A DNA stretch of 64,000 nt from Aquella oligotrophica (GTDB lineage Bacteria > Pseudomonadota > Gammaproteobacteria > Burkholderiales > UBA11063). The notes under the pieces are model-generated. The model saw nothing but the letters and a program-made list of their open reading frames with translations, was not told where the DNA came from and did not search any database. The stretch spans positions 1,736,001 to 1,800,000 of the forward strand of contig NZ_CP024847.1 in NCBI RefSeq assembly GCF_002892535.1, read 5' to 3'. Both the position numbers and the translations under genes were made by a program. Within the stretch, counting starts at the first letter, position 1, and every line of letters starts with the position of its first letter. Positions 1 through 7,296 of this stretch are shown one piece after another.

Positions 1-50
1 GAATTCGTTTATTGCCTAAAATAATTAGAATAAATAAAATTTGCTCCATT

Positions 51-80
51 CTGCCACTTTTAGTGGCAGTTTTTTTATTT
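51..80 (+). terminator. Rho-independent terminator of a gene left of the window
   Basis: A perfect 7-bp stem (CTGCCAC / GTGGCAG) with a 5-nt loop is followed at once by a run of seven T on the plus strand. The minus strand has no T-run next to the stem, so it ends a plus-strand transcript that starts outside the window rather than the minus-strand CDF gene. Confidence 0.8.
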
Positions 81-106
81 TATTAAAATTTAAAGCATTA
101 GATTCT

Positions 107-1156
107 TTAATCTGGGCAACAGCCAACTTCCTTACACTTTAAATCATCAAATTCATACTGCAAAGTTACGTGATCAATCTGATATTTATCAAGCAACATT
201 TTCTGGCAACTTTTAAGAATTTCAGGCCAAGACTCGGGTTTACATGCTACAACGTGTGCAGCAAGTGCCGCTTTATTTGCTGACATATACCAAATATGTA
301 AGTCATGAACTTCAATAATTCCTTCAATTGCCTGTAAGTCTTTGCCCACAGCCTCATAATCAAGATGTTCAGGAACGCCAGCCATAAGAATTATAACCGA
401 CTTCTTCATCAGGCTAAAATTGGAAACAATCAGTAAAACAATAACAACTAATGATAGCAATGGGTCAACTATTGACCAATTGGTAAAATAAATTATCGCA
501 CCAGCAATAATTGCGACTAAAGACCCCAATAAATCTCCCATCGCATGAATCATTGCCGCACGTGTATTTAATGAATGTGAATTCTTTGATAACACAAAAA
601 CTATTACACCATTAACCAGAAAGCCCAGCGCGGCTACAATAAATAGACTTGCCCCATGAACTTCAACTGGCTGCATAAAGCGATTAAACACTTCAAATAA
701 TAACCAGATAGTTAAAACAGTGGTAAACATGCAATTAATCAATGCTCCAACAACCTCTGCCTTGCCATAACCAAAGCTAAGCTGAACAGTTGCGGGGCGT
801 TTACTAATTACGTTGGCAAAATAAGCTATCATCAAACCAGCTGCATCTGTCATCATATGAACCGCATCAGACTGTAGAGCGATTGAGTTGATCAAATAAC
901 CACCAATTCCCTCAACCAGTGAAAAAGTGAATGTAGCAATCAGACACCAGAATAATACTTTACCACTAGTTTCCCGTATCATTTCTGCATGATTGTGGCT
1001 ATGCCCCTCATGATCATGATTATGCTCATGATGATGTGTGTGATCATGCGAAGAATGATCCTTATGATTATGCTTAATATTATTATGCGTTGCATCACTA
1101 TGCGCCTCATGTCCTGCCTCATCATGTGATAAAAATTTACTGTGTTTTACCGTCAT
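107..1156 (-). CDS. Cation diffusion facilitator (CDF) metal exporter, CzcD/ZitB-like
   Basis: This is an inner-membrane divalent metal/proton antiporter, probably for Zn(II) or a related metal. The 349-aa protein opens with a His/Asp-rich tail (about residues 10-57), typical of metal-loading loops in CDF proteins. About six membrane helices follow from residue 66. The family metal site is visible as D97, H100, D104 (SDAVHMMTDA) and H204, D208 (HAMGD). The C-terminal cytoplasmic domain ends in a Cys-rich tail (CKEVGCCPD), an unusual extra metal ligand set. A good ribosome site (CAGGAGAC) precedes the ATG. The gene lies 15 bp after the ferredoxin gene and is probably co-transcribed from the same IscR-type promoter, so iron efflux is an alternative to zinc (inference). 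The metal cannot be set from sequence. Confidence 0.9.
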   Translation of the reverse strand: MTVKHSKFLSHDEAGHEAHSDATHNNIKHNHKDHSSHDHTHHHEHNHDHEGHSHNHAEMIRETSGKVLFWCLIATFTFSLVEGIGGYLINSIALQSDAVHMMTDAAGLMIAYFANVISKRPATVQLSFGYGKAEVVGALINCMFTTVLTIWLLFEVFNRFMQPVEVHGASLFIVAALGFLVNGVIVFVLSKNSHSLNTRAAMIHAMGDLLGSLVAIIAGAIIYFTNWSIVDPLLSLVVIVLLIVSNFSLMKKSVIILMAGVPEHLDYEAVGKDLQAIEGIIEVHDLHIWYMSANKAALAAHVVACKPESWPEILKSCQKMLLDKYQIDHVTLQYEFDDLKCKEVGCCPD

Positions 1157-1171
1157 AATCTGTCTCCTGAT

Positions 1172-1507
1172 TTATCCTTCTTTCGCATGATTAATAGTAT
1201 ACTTGGGAATCTCTATCGTCAAATCTTTATTGCCAACTTTTATCTGGCAAGAGAGTCTTGATACAGCCGTCAAGCCCCATGCACGATCAAGTAGATCCTC
1301 TTCAATTTCATTAGCTTCATTTAATGAACTATATCCTTCACGTACAATTACATGGCAGGTAGTACAGGCACACGCCATATCACAGGCATGTTCAATATCT
1401 ACACCTCTACTCAGCATTGATTCACATAAGTTTGCACCAGTTTCAAGTTCAAATTCCACACCATTTGGGCATATTTCTTCGTGCGGTAATATCTTAATTA
1501 CAGGCAT
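1172..1507 (-). CDS. fdx: ISC-type [2Fe-2S] ferredoxin
   Basis: This 111-aa adrenodoxin-class ferredoxin supplies electrons during iron-sulfur cluster assembly on IscU/IscS. The cluster ligands C42, C48, C51 and C87 are present with the same spacing as E. coli Fdx (motif ACDMACACTTC); C46 is an extra cysteine. In many proteobacteria fdx ends the iscRSUA-hscBA operon. Here it sits about 30 kb away from isc, paired with a CDF exporter. The ribosome site TAGGAAG precedes the ATG. A TATAAT -10 element and an IscR type-1-like site lie upstream, so the gene is likely still in the IscR regulon. Confidence 0.93.
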   Translation of the reverse strand: MPVIKILPHEEICPNGVEFELETGANLCESMLSRGVDIEHACDMACACTTCHVIVREGYSSLNEANEIEEDLLDRAWGLTAVSRLSCQIKVGNKDLTIEIPKYTINHAKEG

Positions 1508-1540
1508 TAAAACTTCCTATCAATTATTATTTAGGTCAAT

Positions 1541-1549
1541 ATTATAGCA
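1541..1549 (-). promoter_or_regulatory. Extended -10 promoter of fdx
   Basis: On the minus strand the sequence reads TGCTATAAT, an extended -10 element about 35 nt upstream of the fdx ATG. There is no good -35 hexamer at 17 bp; the IscR-like site occupies that position. Confidence 0.65.
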
Positions 1550-1554
1550 TACAT

Positions 1555-1579
1555 ATAACCGAGTATTTTAGTCAACTAA
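1555..1579 (-). promoter_or_regulatory. Putative IscR type-1 binding site upstream of fdx
   Basis: The 25-nt sequence matches the E. coli IscR type-1 consensus as I recall it (ATASYYGACTRRAWYAGTCGGSTAT) at 22 of 25 positions on the minus strand. It is also 20/25 identical to the sequence at 33768-33792 near iscR. It lies just upstream of the fdx -10, a position where a bound repressor would block RNA polymerase. Confidence 0.65.
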
Positions 1580-1702
1580 TAACTTCTACGATGGCACTAC
1601 ATTACCAAGAAACACTCACTACAACAAACTAGCTTCACTTACCATAAACATAAGGTTATCCGACCTTTGATTACTCCCCCACACAAATAGTGCATAAAAA
1701 TA

Positions 1703-1732
1703 TTGACAAAAATATAAATATTGCGCTAGAAT
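1703..1732 (+). promoter_or_regulatory. Sigma-70 promoter of the Cys-leader/SET/metB/cysK transcript
   Basis: A perfect TTGACA (1703-1708) is followed after 18 bp by TAGAAT (1727-1732). This is among the best promoter matches in the window. Transcription would start near 1739, about 54 nt before the small Cys-ending ORF at 1793, and run toward the sulfur amino-acid genes. Confidence 0.75.
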
Positions 1733-1792
1733 CTTTGGGTGATTAGCTAATAAGCTGACACAAAATGTATCAATTATTGAAAAGGAAGCAAA

Positions 1793-1897
1793 ATGATACA
1801 CTACTTTGATAACTACCGGATAAAAACTACAGTACCGTTTAATGTATCTTCTAAATCTACTTCTATCGCTTCTTCATTCTCTTCTTGTTGTTGCTAA
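1793..1897 (+). CDS. Putative cysteine-attenuator leader peptide (34 aa, ends Cys-Cys-Cys)
   Basis: This short ORF is preceded by a strong ribosome site (AAAAGGAAGCAAA-ATG) and a consensus promoter. It begins MIHYFDNYRIKTT, has eight Ser among its last 18 residues and finishes with three consecutive Cys codons (TGT TGT TGC, 1886-1894) directly before TAA. The next plus-strand genes are a SET-domain gene and a metB/mccB-cysK pair. Leader peptides whose last codons encode the end product are the hallmark of translational attenuation, and poly-Cys leader ORFs regulating cysteine genes are known in mycobacteria. I infer that slow decoding of Cys codons at low Cys-tRNA controls read-through into the operon. 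Alternatives are a small secreted or modified peptide, or chance. No membrane segment or signal peptide is seen. Confidence 0.55.
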   Translation: MIHYFDNYRIKTTVPFNVSSKSTSIASSFSSCCC

Positions 1898-1901
1898 TCT
1901 C

Positions 1902-1987
1902 TAGCTCAAAAATTCCAAATTTTTATTTTATTGTTTATTCTGTAGCTATTTAATAACTAAAAATATATTTTAGTCATATATTTTTGT
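1902..1987 (+). promoter_or_regulatory. Possible attenuator hairpins after the Cys leader
   Basis: Eleven nt after the leader stop there is a 7-bp A/T stem (AAAAATT/AATTTTT, 1908-1924, loop CCA) followed by a U-rich stretch. A second stem ACTAAAA/TTTTAGT (1956-1974) is followed by a T-rich tract. Around the stop codon GCTA (1893-1896) can pair with TAGC (1902-1905), while TAGCT (1902-1906) can instead pair with AGCTA (1944-1948), so two exclusive folds are possible. The stems are almost all A-U and weak, so this is a suggestion only. From 1988 to 2166 I see no gene. Confidence 0.3.
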
Positions 1988-2166
1988 TTGCTACATTTTA
2001 AACCAAAATTTAATCATATATCACCTGATTAAACTATTTTATTCAAGCATTTTTGCTGGATTAATTTGTATTATTAATAATATTCAAAATACATTTTAAG
2101 CTTGTGCTATTCTGCTAAATAAAAGGATCAGGTAAATATTAAAAATATTTACATTAGAGGTTTATC

Positions 2167-2568
2167 ATGCAACACAAATCATTATCATTTATTTTAAATC
2201 CGATTTTTAACTGGTTTAATATCCAAAAATCACACATTCATGGCTTGGGATTATTTTCTCGTCGCGAAATTCCACAAGGTGCTTATCTGGGTATCGCGAT
2301 GATAAAAAAATCAGCTGCCAGTAATTATCAGGAACATTTAATTGAGGGCTATGGTGCAAGTAGCGAAGATGAATGGTTACGGGTTATCGGTGCTAGATTC
2401 ATTAATCATGCAGCAGAAGGGAATATTCGCCTTGAATACTATGGGACACAGGTCGTAGCCTATGCCTTACGTAAAATCAGTGTTGGCGAAGAAATAACCG
2501 CTAATTACGTAAACATTTATCGAGAGATCAATCTACCAATTCCAGATTTCTGCCTACAAAGCGCCTAA
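2167..2568 (+). CDS. SET-domain protein (putative protein lysine methyltransferase)
   Basis: The 133-aa protein is essentially one SET domain. The SAM-binding motif G-L-G-L-F lies at residues 26-30, the RFINHA motif at 77-82 and GEEITANY at 107-114, matching the GxG, NHxC-like and GEELxxxY motifs of SET enzymes. It is expected to methylate lysine on an unknown protein using S-adenosylmethionine. There is no pre-SET or post-SET zinc cluster. The start is set by the ribosome site AGAGG. It lies between the Cys leader and metB, 41 bp before metB, which suggests it belongs to the sulfur amino-acid transcript; the link to that pathway is unexplained. The substrate is unknown. Confidence 0.8.
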   Translation: MQHKSLSFILNPIFNWFNIQKSHIHGLGLFSRREIPQGAYLGIAMIKKSAASNYQEHLIEGYGASSEDEWLRVIGARFINHAAEGNIRLEYYGTQVVAYALRKISVGEEITANYVNIYREINLPIPDFCLQSA

Positions 2569-2609
2569 TCCTAGATAACCAATAAATAACTATTTAAAAA
2601 AGAAATCTT

Positions 2610-3758
2610 ATGAATATAGAAACACAATTAATTCATGGCGGTATTGATGGCGACCCACATACTGGAGCGGTTACAGTACCTTTATATTTAACCTCCACTT
2701 ATAAGCAAGATGGTATCGGCAATCATCGTGGTTATGAATATTCACGGACAGGCAATCCAACCCGTGAAGCTGTAGAAGTTCTTATTGCCGAACTTGAAGG
2801 TGGAGTTGCGGGCTTTGGCTTTGCCTCTGGGATGGCAGCAACAACTGCTGTTATGATGTTATTTAAGGCTCACGATAAAATTCTCCTATCATCCAATGTT
2901 TATGGCGGTACATTTCGAGTATTAGATAAGGTATTTAAAAATTTCAAACTTAAATATGAGCTGGTTGATACCAGTAATTTGGAGTTAGTGGCAAGCAAAA
3001 TAACGGAAGATGTAAAAGCTATTTTTATTGAAACTCCAACTAACCCGTTAATGCATATTACTGATATAGACGGCATAAGTAAGTTAGCAAAAAAGCATGG
3101 GTTATTAACAATTGTTGATAATACGTTTATGACTCCCTATTTGCAACAGCCAATCATGCTGGGCGCAGATATAGTGCTACATAGTGCAACCAAGTATCTT
3201 GGTGGACATAGTGATCTTATTGCTGGACTTGCGGTAGTAAATAACAAGGAGCTGGCAGAACGACTTCATTTTATCCAAAATGCGACAGGTGGTGTTTTAT
3301 CACCTTTTGATTCTTGGCTTCTGATTCGAGGTATAAAGACCCTTGCCGTTCGGATGGATAGACACATTGAAAATACGGGAAAATTGATTGACTTCCTACG
3401 GCAAAATAAGGCTATCACTAGGATATATTACCCAGGAATAAATAATCATAAAGACAATAAGATTCATAATCTTCAGGCGGCTAAAGGTGGTGCTATGATC
3501 TCATTTGTTTTAGATAACGCATATAATCCAGACAAATTTTTACAAAGCCTTAAACTTATTACTTTAGCTGAGAGCCTTGGTGGGATTGAGTCATTAATTT
3601 CTCATCCAGCAACCATGACCCATGCGGCAATCCCTCCAGAAATCAGGGCTAAATTGGGAATTGTTGATAATCTAATTCGCTTGTCAGTCGGGATAGAAAA
3701 TATTAACGATCTGATCAGTGACATTAAACATGCGCTATCTATTGCAAAGGAGGTCTAA
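2610..3758 (+). CDS. metB: Cystathionine gamma-synthase/gamma-lyase (Cys/Met metabolism PLP enzyme)
   Basis: This 382-aa PLP enzyme belongs to the Cys/Met metabolism family. The motifs YSRTGNPT (44-51), ASGMAA (72-77), VDNTF (169-173) and SATKYLGGHSD with the Schiff-base lysine K195 are all present. Family members either make cystathionine from an activated homoserine (MetB) or cleave it to cysteine (MccB/gamma-lyase). The gene directly before a cysteine/cystathionine beta-synthase resembles the mccA-mccB arrangement of reverse transsulfuration, so lyase activity is at least as likely as synthase. Only two bases separate its stop from the GTG start of the next gene, so the two are translated together. 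The putative cysteine leader upstream would fit a cysteine-producing role. Confidence 0.88.
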   Translation: MNIETQLIHGGIDGDPHTGAVTVPLYLTSTYKQDGIGNHRGYEYSRTGNPTREAVEVLIAELEGGVAGFGFASGMAATTAVMMLFKAHDKILLSSNVYGGTFRVLDKVFKNFKLKYELVDTSNLELVASKITEDVKAIFIETPTNPLMHITDIDGISKLAKKHGLLTIVDNTFMTPYLQQPIMLGADIVLHSATKYLGGHSDLIAGLAVVNNKELAERLHFIQNATGGVLSPFDSWLLIRGIKTLAVRMDRHIENTGKLIDFLRQNKAITRIYYPGINNHKDNKIHNLQAAKGGAMISFVLDNAYNPDKFLQSLKLITLAESLGGIESLISHPATMTHAAIPPEIRAKLGIVDNLIRLSVGIENINDLISDIKHALSIAKEV

Positions 3759-3759
3759 A

Positions 3760-4677
3760 GTGACTAATTATATTAATGATATACGTGAATTAATTGGTAA
3801 TACGCCCTTATTAAAAATTAATAACTTTGCGTTAAAACCGAATATTAATCTATTTGCCAAACTCGAATACTATAATCCAGCTGGAAGTGTCAAAGATAGA
3901 ATTGGCATTGCAATGATAAATAAAGCTGAAGCTGAAGGTAAATTAAAACCGGGGACAACAATAGTCGAAGCAACGGCGGGGAATACCGGACTTGGGGTGG
4001 CATTAGCTGCGCTAAATAAAGGTTACCGGGTAATTTTTACTGTTCCCGAAAAGTTTTCACAAGAAAAACAAATGCTAATGAAGGCACTAGGCGCAGAAAT
4101 CATAATTACTTCACGTGAGGAAGGTATGCTTGGTGCTGGTCGTAAGGCAGTTCAATTATTAGCAGAAATACCTGATTCCATTTCGCTAAAACAGTTTGAA
4201 AATCAGGCAAATCCCGATGTACATTATCAAACTACCGGACCAGAAATATATAATGCCTTAAACGGTAAAATTGATTATCTGGTAGCTGGGGCTGGTAGTG
4301 GTGGAACATTTAGCGGTATTGCACGCTATCTCAAAGAACAAAATCCGGAGATACAAACTATTCTTGCTGATCCAGAAGGTTCAACTATGGGCGGTGGCGA
4401 AGCTGGCTGCTACAATATGGAAGGTATCGGCAATGATTTTATTCCGCAAACTATGGATATAAATCTCGTTGATCACGTAATTAAGATTAACGATGCCGAT
4501 GCTTTTAATGCCGCAAGTGAACTGACTAGAAAAGAAGGGGTTATTGTTGGTTCTTCGTCTGGTGCAGCGATGGCAGCAACACTAAAATTCATATCACAGG
4601 TTAGCTCTGGAAATATCGTTACCATTTTCCCTGATCGTGGCGATCGCTATTTTAGTAAGAACCTTTATAGCCATTAA
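3760..4677 (+). CDS. cysK: Cysteine synthase / OAS-type cystathionine beta-synthase
   Basis: This 305-aa fold-type II PLP enzyme makes cysteine from O-acetylserine and sulfide, or cystathionine from O-acetylserine and homocysteine if it is the MccA type. The PLP lysine is in GSVKDR (K45), the asparagine loop in TAGNTG and the phosphate loop in GSGGTFSG. The start is taken as GTG 3760 because an ideal Shine-Dalgarno AAAGGAGG (3746-3753) lies just upstream, inside the end of metB. The upstream in-frame ATG at 3718 would add 14 residues not seen in the family. Length is normal. Cysteine synthase and MccA cannot be told apart from sequence alone. Confidence 0.88.
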   Translation: MTNYINDIRELIGNTPLLKINNFALKPNINLFAKLEYYNPAGSVKDRIGIAMINKAEAEGKLKPGTTIVEATAGNTGLGVALAALNKGYRVIFTVPEKFSQEKQMLMKALGAEIIITSREEGMLGAGRKAVQLLAEIPDSISLKQFENQANPDVHYQTTGPEIYNALNGKIDYLVAGAGSGGTFSGIARYLKEQNPEIQTILADPEGSTMGGGEAGCYNMEGIGNDFIPQTMDINLVDHVIKINDADAFNAASELTRKEGVIVGSSSGAAMAATLKFISQVSSGNIVTIFPDRGDRYFSKNLYSH

Positions 4678-4728
4678 TATTATTGATACCGCAATGCACA
4701 ATATTTTACTATTTTAATGGGGTATTTA

Positions 4729-4737
4729 TGCTATAAT
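4729..4737 (+). promoter_or_regulatory. Extended -10 promoter before the comEA-like gene
   Basis: TGCTATAAT forms an extended -10 element 37 bp upstream of the ATG at 4775. The same TGCTATAAT occurs before glpF and, on the minus strand, before fdx, so it appears to be a preferred promoter form in this genome. It may drive comEA-yajQ-metNIQ-ruvA. Confidence 0.6.
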
Positions 4738-4774
4738 CAAAAGTTAAATTTTCAATCTAATAAAGATCAGAAAA

Positions 4775-5029
4775 ATGCTTAAAAATATATTGCTTTTTAA
4801 CGCTCTTATGCTAGTCAGTGTTAGTGTTTTTGCCATAACAGATATCAATACTGCAAGCTATGAAGAATTAAAATCTGTCAAAGGCATTGGTTCGAAAAAA
4901 GCTCAGGCGATTATTGAATACCGGAATATTCACGGAAAATTCCATAATTTGCAGGAACTCGATAATGTCAAAGGATTTAGCAGCAATACTATCAATAAGC
5001 TTAGTGGTCAGGTAGAAGCTATTTATTAA
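4775..5029 (+). CDS. ComEA-like helix-hairpin-helix protein
   Basis: The 84-aa protein has a signal peptide (about residues 1-20, ending VFA) followed by a single helix-hairpin-helix domain with INTASYEELKSVKGIGSKKAQ and a second hairpin near FSSNTINKL. This is the short ComEA form of Gram-negative bacteria, a periplasmic DNA-binding protein that pulls transforming DNA across the outer membrane. Length and architecture match that family. It is followed 28 bp later by yajQ. A competence role is inferred from the family; the TfoX-like gene at 20.6 kb is the only other possible competence gene in the window. Confidence 0.85.
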   Translation: MLKNILLFNALMLVSVSVFAITDINTASYEELKSVKGIGSKKAQAIIEYRNIHGKFHNLQELDNVKGFSSNTINKLSGQVEAIY

Positions 5030-5057
5030 ATAAATTAAATTCATTAGTGAGGGTTTT

Positions 5058-5543
5058 ATGCCATCTTTCGATGTAGTCTCAGAGGTCAATAAGGTTGAAT
5101 TAACCAATTCAATTGACCAATCAAATAAAGAAATCACCAATCGCTTTGATTTCAAAGGCAGTGATGCCAGAATCGAACTAAAAGATTTGGAAGTAACTAT
5201 TTATGCTGATAATGATTTTCAGCTAACTCAGGTTAAGGATATCCTAATTGGTAAACTTACCAAACGTGGTGTTGATGTACGCTCTCTTGCTGAAGGCAAG
5301 CAGGAAAAAGTCAGCGGTAATAAGCTAAAAGAAATCATCAAAGTCAAAAATGGCATTGAACAAGAGCAGGCGAAGAAAATCACTAAGTTGATTAAAGACA
5401 GCAAAATAAAAGTTCAAGGCTCAATTCAGGGTGAAGCAGTTCGTGTTAGCGGCGCTAAACGCGATGATTTACAGGCAACCATTCAGTTATTACAAAAAGA
5501 TGTAACTGACTTACCATTACAGTTTATCAATTTCCGCGATTAA
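5058..5543 (+). CDS. yajQ: YajQ family nucleotide-binding protein
   Basis: The 161-aa protein begins [10 protein letters not shown] and contains the [10 protein letters not shown] motif characteristic of YajQ/UPF0234. Family members are small two-domain ferredoxin-fold cytosolic proteins that bind nucleotides, including cyclic di-GMP in Xanthomonas, where one acts with a transcription factor. Length is standard. The start is fixed by the GAGGG ribosome site at 5049-5053. It sits four bases before metN and is probably in the same transcript, but no functional link to methionine transport is known to me. Confidence 0.92.
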   Translation: MPSFDVVSEVNKVELTNSIDQSNKEITNRFDFKGSDARIELKDLEVTIYADNDFQLTQVKDILIGKLTKRGVDVRSLAEGKQEKVSGNKLKEIIKVKNGIEQEQAKKITKLIKDSKIKVQGSIQGEAVRVSGAKRDDLQATIQLLQKDVTDLPLQFINFRD

Positions 5544-5547
5544 GACC

Positions 5548-6573
5548 ATGATCAAGATTGAAAATTTAACTAAAGCCTATAAAGCCAAAGGCAAAACTAT
5601 AAAAGTTCTTGATGACGTCAGTCTAGAGGTCAAAAAAGGTGAAGTTTATGGCATCATCGGACGTTCTGGGGCAGGTAAATCTACTTTATTAAAATGCCTA
5701 AATTTGCTTGAGAAACCAGATACTGGCAATGTAATCGTTGATGGAATTGATTTAGCTCGAATCAGCAAAAAAGAACTGCGCTTGGCTCGTCAGCAAATCG
5801 GCGTAATTTTTCAGCACTTTAACCTTCTTAGCTCAAAAACCATTTTCGATAATGTTGCGTTACCGTTGAAACTACAAGGTAATCATAGCAAAGAAGAAAC
5901 CAAAGCTGCAGTTGATGAAATGCTGAAACTAGTTGGGCTGACTGAATTTGCACATAAGTACCCATCAAGCCTTTCTGGTGGACAAAAACAACGGGTTGGT
6001 ATTGCGCGGGCATTAATTACCAAGCCCAAGCTATTACTTAGCGATGAAGCGACCTCTGCCCTTGATCCACAAACAACTGCAAGCATCCTTGATTTGTTAC
6101 TTGAAATCAATGAAACACTTGGTATCACGATAGTTCTGATTACTCATGAAATCGAGGTTGTGCGTAAAATCTGTGATAAAGTTGCCGTTATTGACGCTGG
6201 CAAGATTATTGAAGAAGGCAAAGCTTTTGATGTCCTAATGCATCCAAAAGAGCCACTTACACGTAAGCTGATTATTGAAGAAAGCTCAGATAAGTATTTA
6301 GAACAGGTGCGCCACTTCTATAAGTTTGAGAAAAATTCTGGTAAACACATTTTGTTATTATCATTTGTTGGTGAGACAACTTACCAGCCTATACTAAATA
6401 CAATTGCACGTCAGACTGATCTTGATTTTAGTATCTTGCGTGGCGAACTTGATCGTATCAAAAAAATACCATTTGGTCAGCTTCTAATTGAATTTAATGG
6501 TGATCATAATAGTTTGGGCAAAGCTTGCGAGATTATGCAAGATATGGGTGTCCATTACGAAATAGTTCACTAA
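5548..6573 (+). CDS. metN: Methionine ABC transporter ATP-binding protein
   Basis: The 341-aa protein is the ATPase of the D/L-methionine importer MetNIQ. Walker A is GRSGAGKST, the signature is LSGGQKQRVGIARAL and Walker B is LLLSDEATSALD. The C-terminal part (from about residue 265) has the size and position of the NIL domain, which binds methionine and gives trans-inhibition of uptake. It starts 4 bp after yajQ and is followed by metI and metQ. No SAM riboswitch or MET-box was recognised upstream. Confidence 0.94.
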   Translation: MIKIENLTKAYKAKGKTIKVLDDVSLEVKKGEVYGIIGRSGAGKSTLLKCLNLLEKPDTGNVIVDGIDLARISKKELRLARQQIGVIFQHFNLLSSKTIFDNVALPLKLQGNHSKEETKAAVDEMLKLVGLTEFAHKYPSSLSGGQKQRVGIARALITKPKLLLSDEATSALDPQTTASILDLLLEINETLGITIVLITHEIEVVRKICDKVAVIDAGKIIEEGKAFDVLMHPKEPLTRKLIIEESSDKYLEQVRHFYKFEKNSGKHILLLSFVGETTYQPILNTIARQTDLDFSILRGELDRIKKIPFGQLLIEFNGDHNSLGKACEIMQDMGVHYEIVH

Positions 6574-6596
6574 TTTTGATTTATTAAGGGTTAGTT

Positions 6597-7277
6597 ATGG
6601 CTTTAGCAGCAATCAACGATATTCTTGGCACCCTTGACTGGAGCGAGATAAATCAAGCAACACTTGATACTCTTTTCATGCTTGGTTTTGCAGTTTTATT
6701 TAGTACCATTATCGGGATACCCGTAGGTTTACTCTTGTTTCTAACTAATAAGGGTGGAATTTTACAAAACCGATTGGTTTATAGTTTATTGTCTTTTGTA
6801 GTTAATGTTTTAAGATCCATTCCATTTATTATTCTTTTAATTGTAATGATCCCAACTACAACTTTTCTGGTTGGTACTTCACTGGGAGCAAAAGGAACAA
6901 TCCCGCCACTGGTTGTTGGGGCATTTCCTTTTTTCGCAAGGCTTGTTGAAAATTCATTAAAAGAAATTGAAAAAGGAATATTTCACATGGCAGAGTCGTG
7001 TGGTGCTACAACTTGGCAGATTATTTGGCATATTCTTTTACCTGAAATCATGCCTAGTCTGGTTGCAAGTATAACAGTTACTGCAATTGCACTTGTTTCT
7101 TATACCGCAATGGCTGGAGCTGTTGGTGGTGGTGGATTGGGCGATTTGGCAATTCGTTATGGTTACCAAAGGTTTGAGACTGAGGTTATGATTACAACAG
7201 TAGTATTGATGGTAATCATGGTACAAGTTATACAATTTTTGGGTGATTTTCTAGTAAAAGTCATTCGTAAAAAATAA
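6597..7277 (+). CDS. metI: Methionine ABC transporter permease
   Basis: The 226-aa inner-membrane protein has about five helices and the EAA-loop typical of binding-protein-dependent permeases (MAESCGATTWQIIWHILLPEIMPSL). Size and position between metN and metQ match MetI. It forms a dimer that docks two MetN subunits. The start is supported by an AAGGGT ribosome site. Confidence 0.94.
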   Translation: MALAAINDILGTLDWSEINQATLDTLFMLGFAVLFSTIIGIPVGLLLFLTNKGGILQNRLVYSLLSFVVNVLRSIPFIILLIVMIPTTTFLVGTSLGAKGTIPPLVVGAFPFFARLVENSLKEIEKGIFHMAESCGATTWQIIWHILLPEIMPSLVASITVTAIALVSYTAMAGAVGGGGLGDLAIRYGYQRFETEVMITTVVLMVIMVQVIQFLGDFLVKVIRKK

Positions 7278-7296
7278 TAAAGTAAGGGATATACTT

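Noticed and set aside
1619-1801. 60-codon minus-strand ORF
   Set aside because: It has no ribosome site or recognisable features and runs antisense through the strong promoter and start of the Cys leader.
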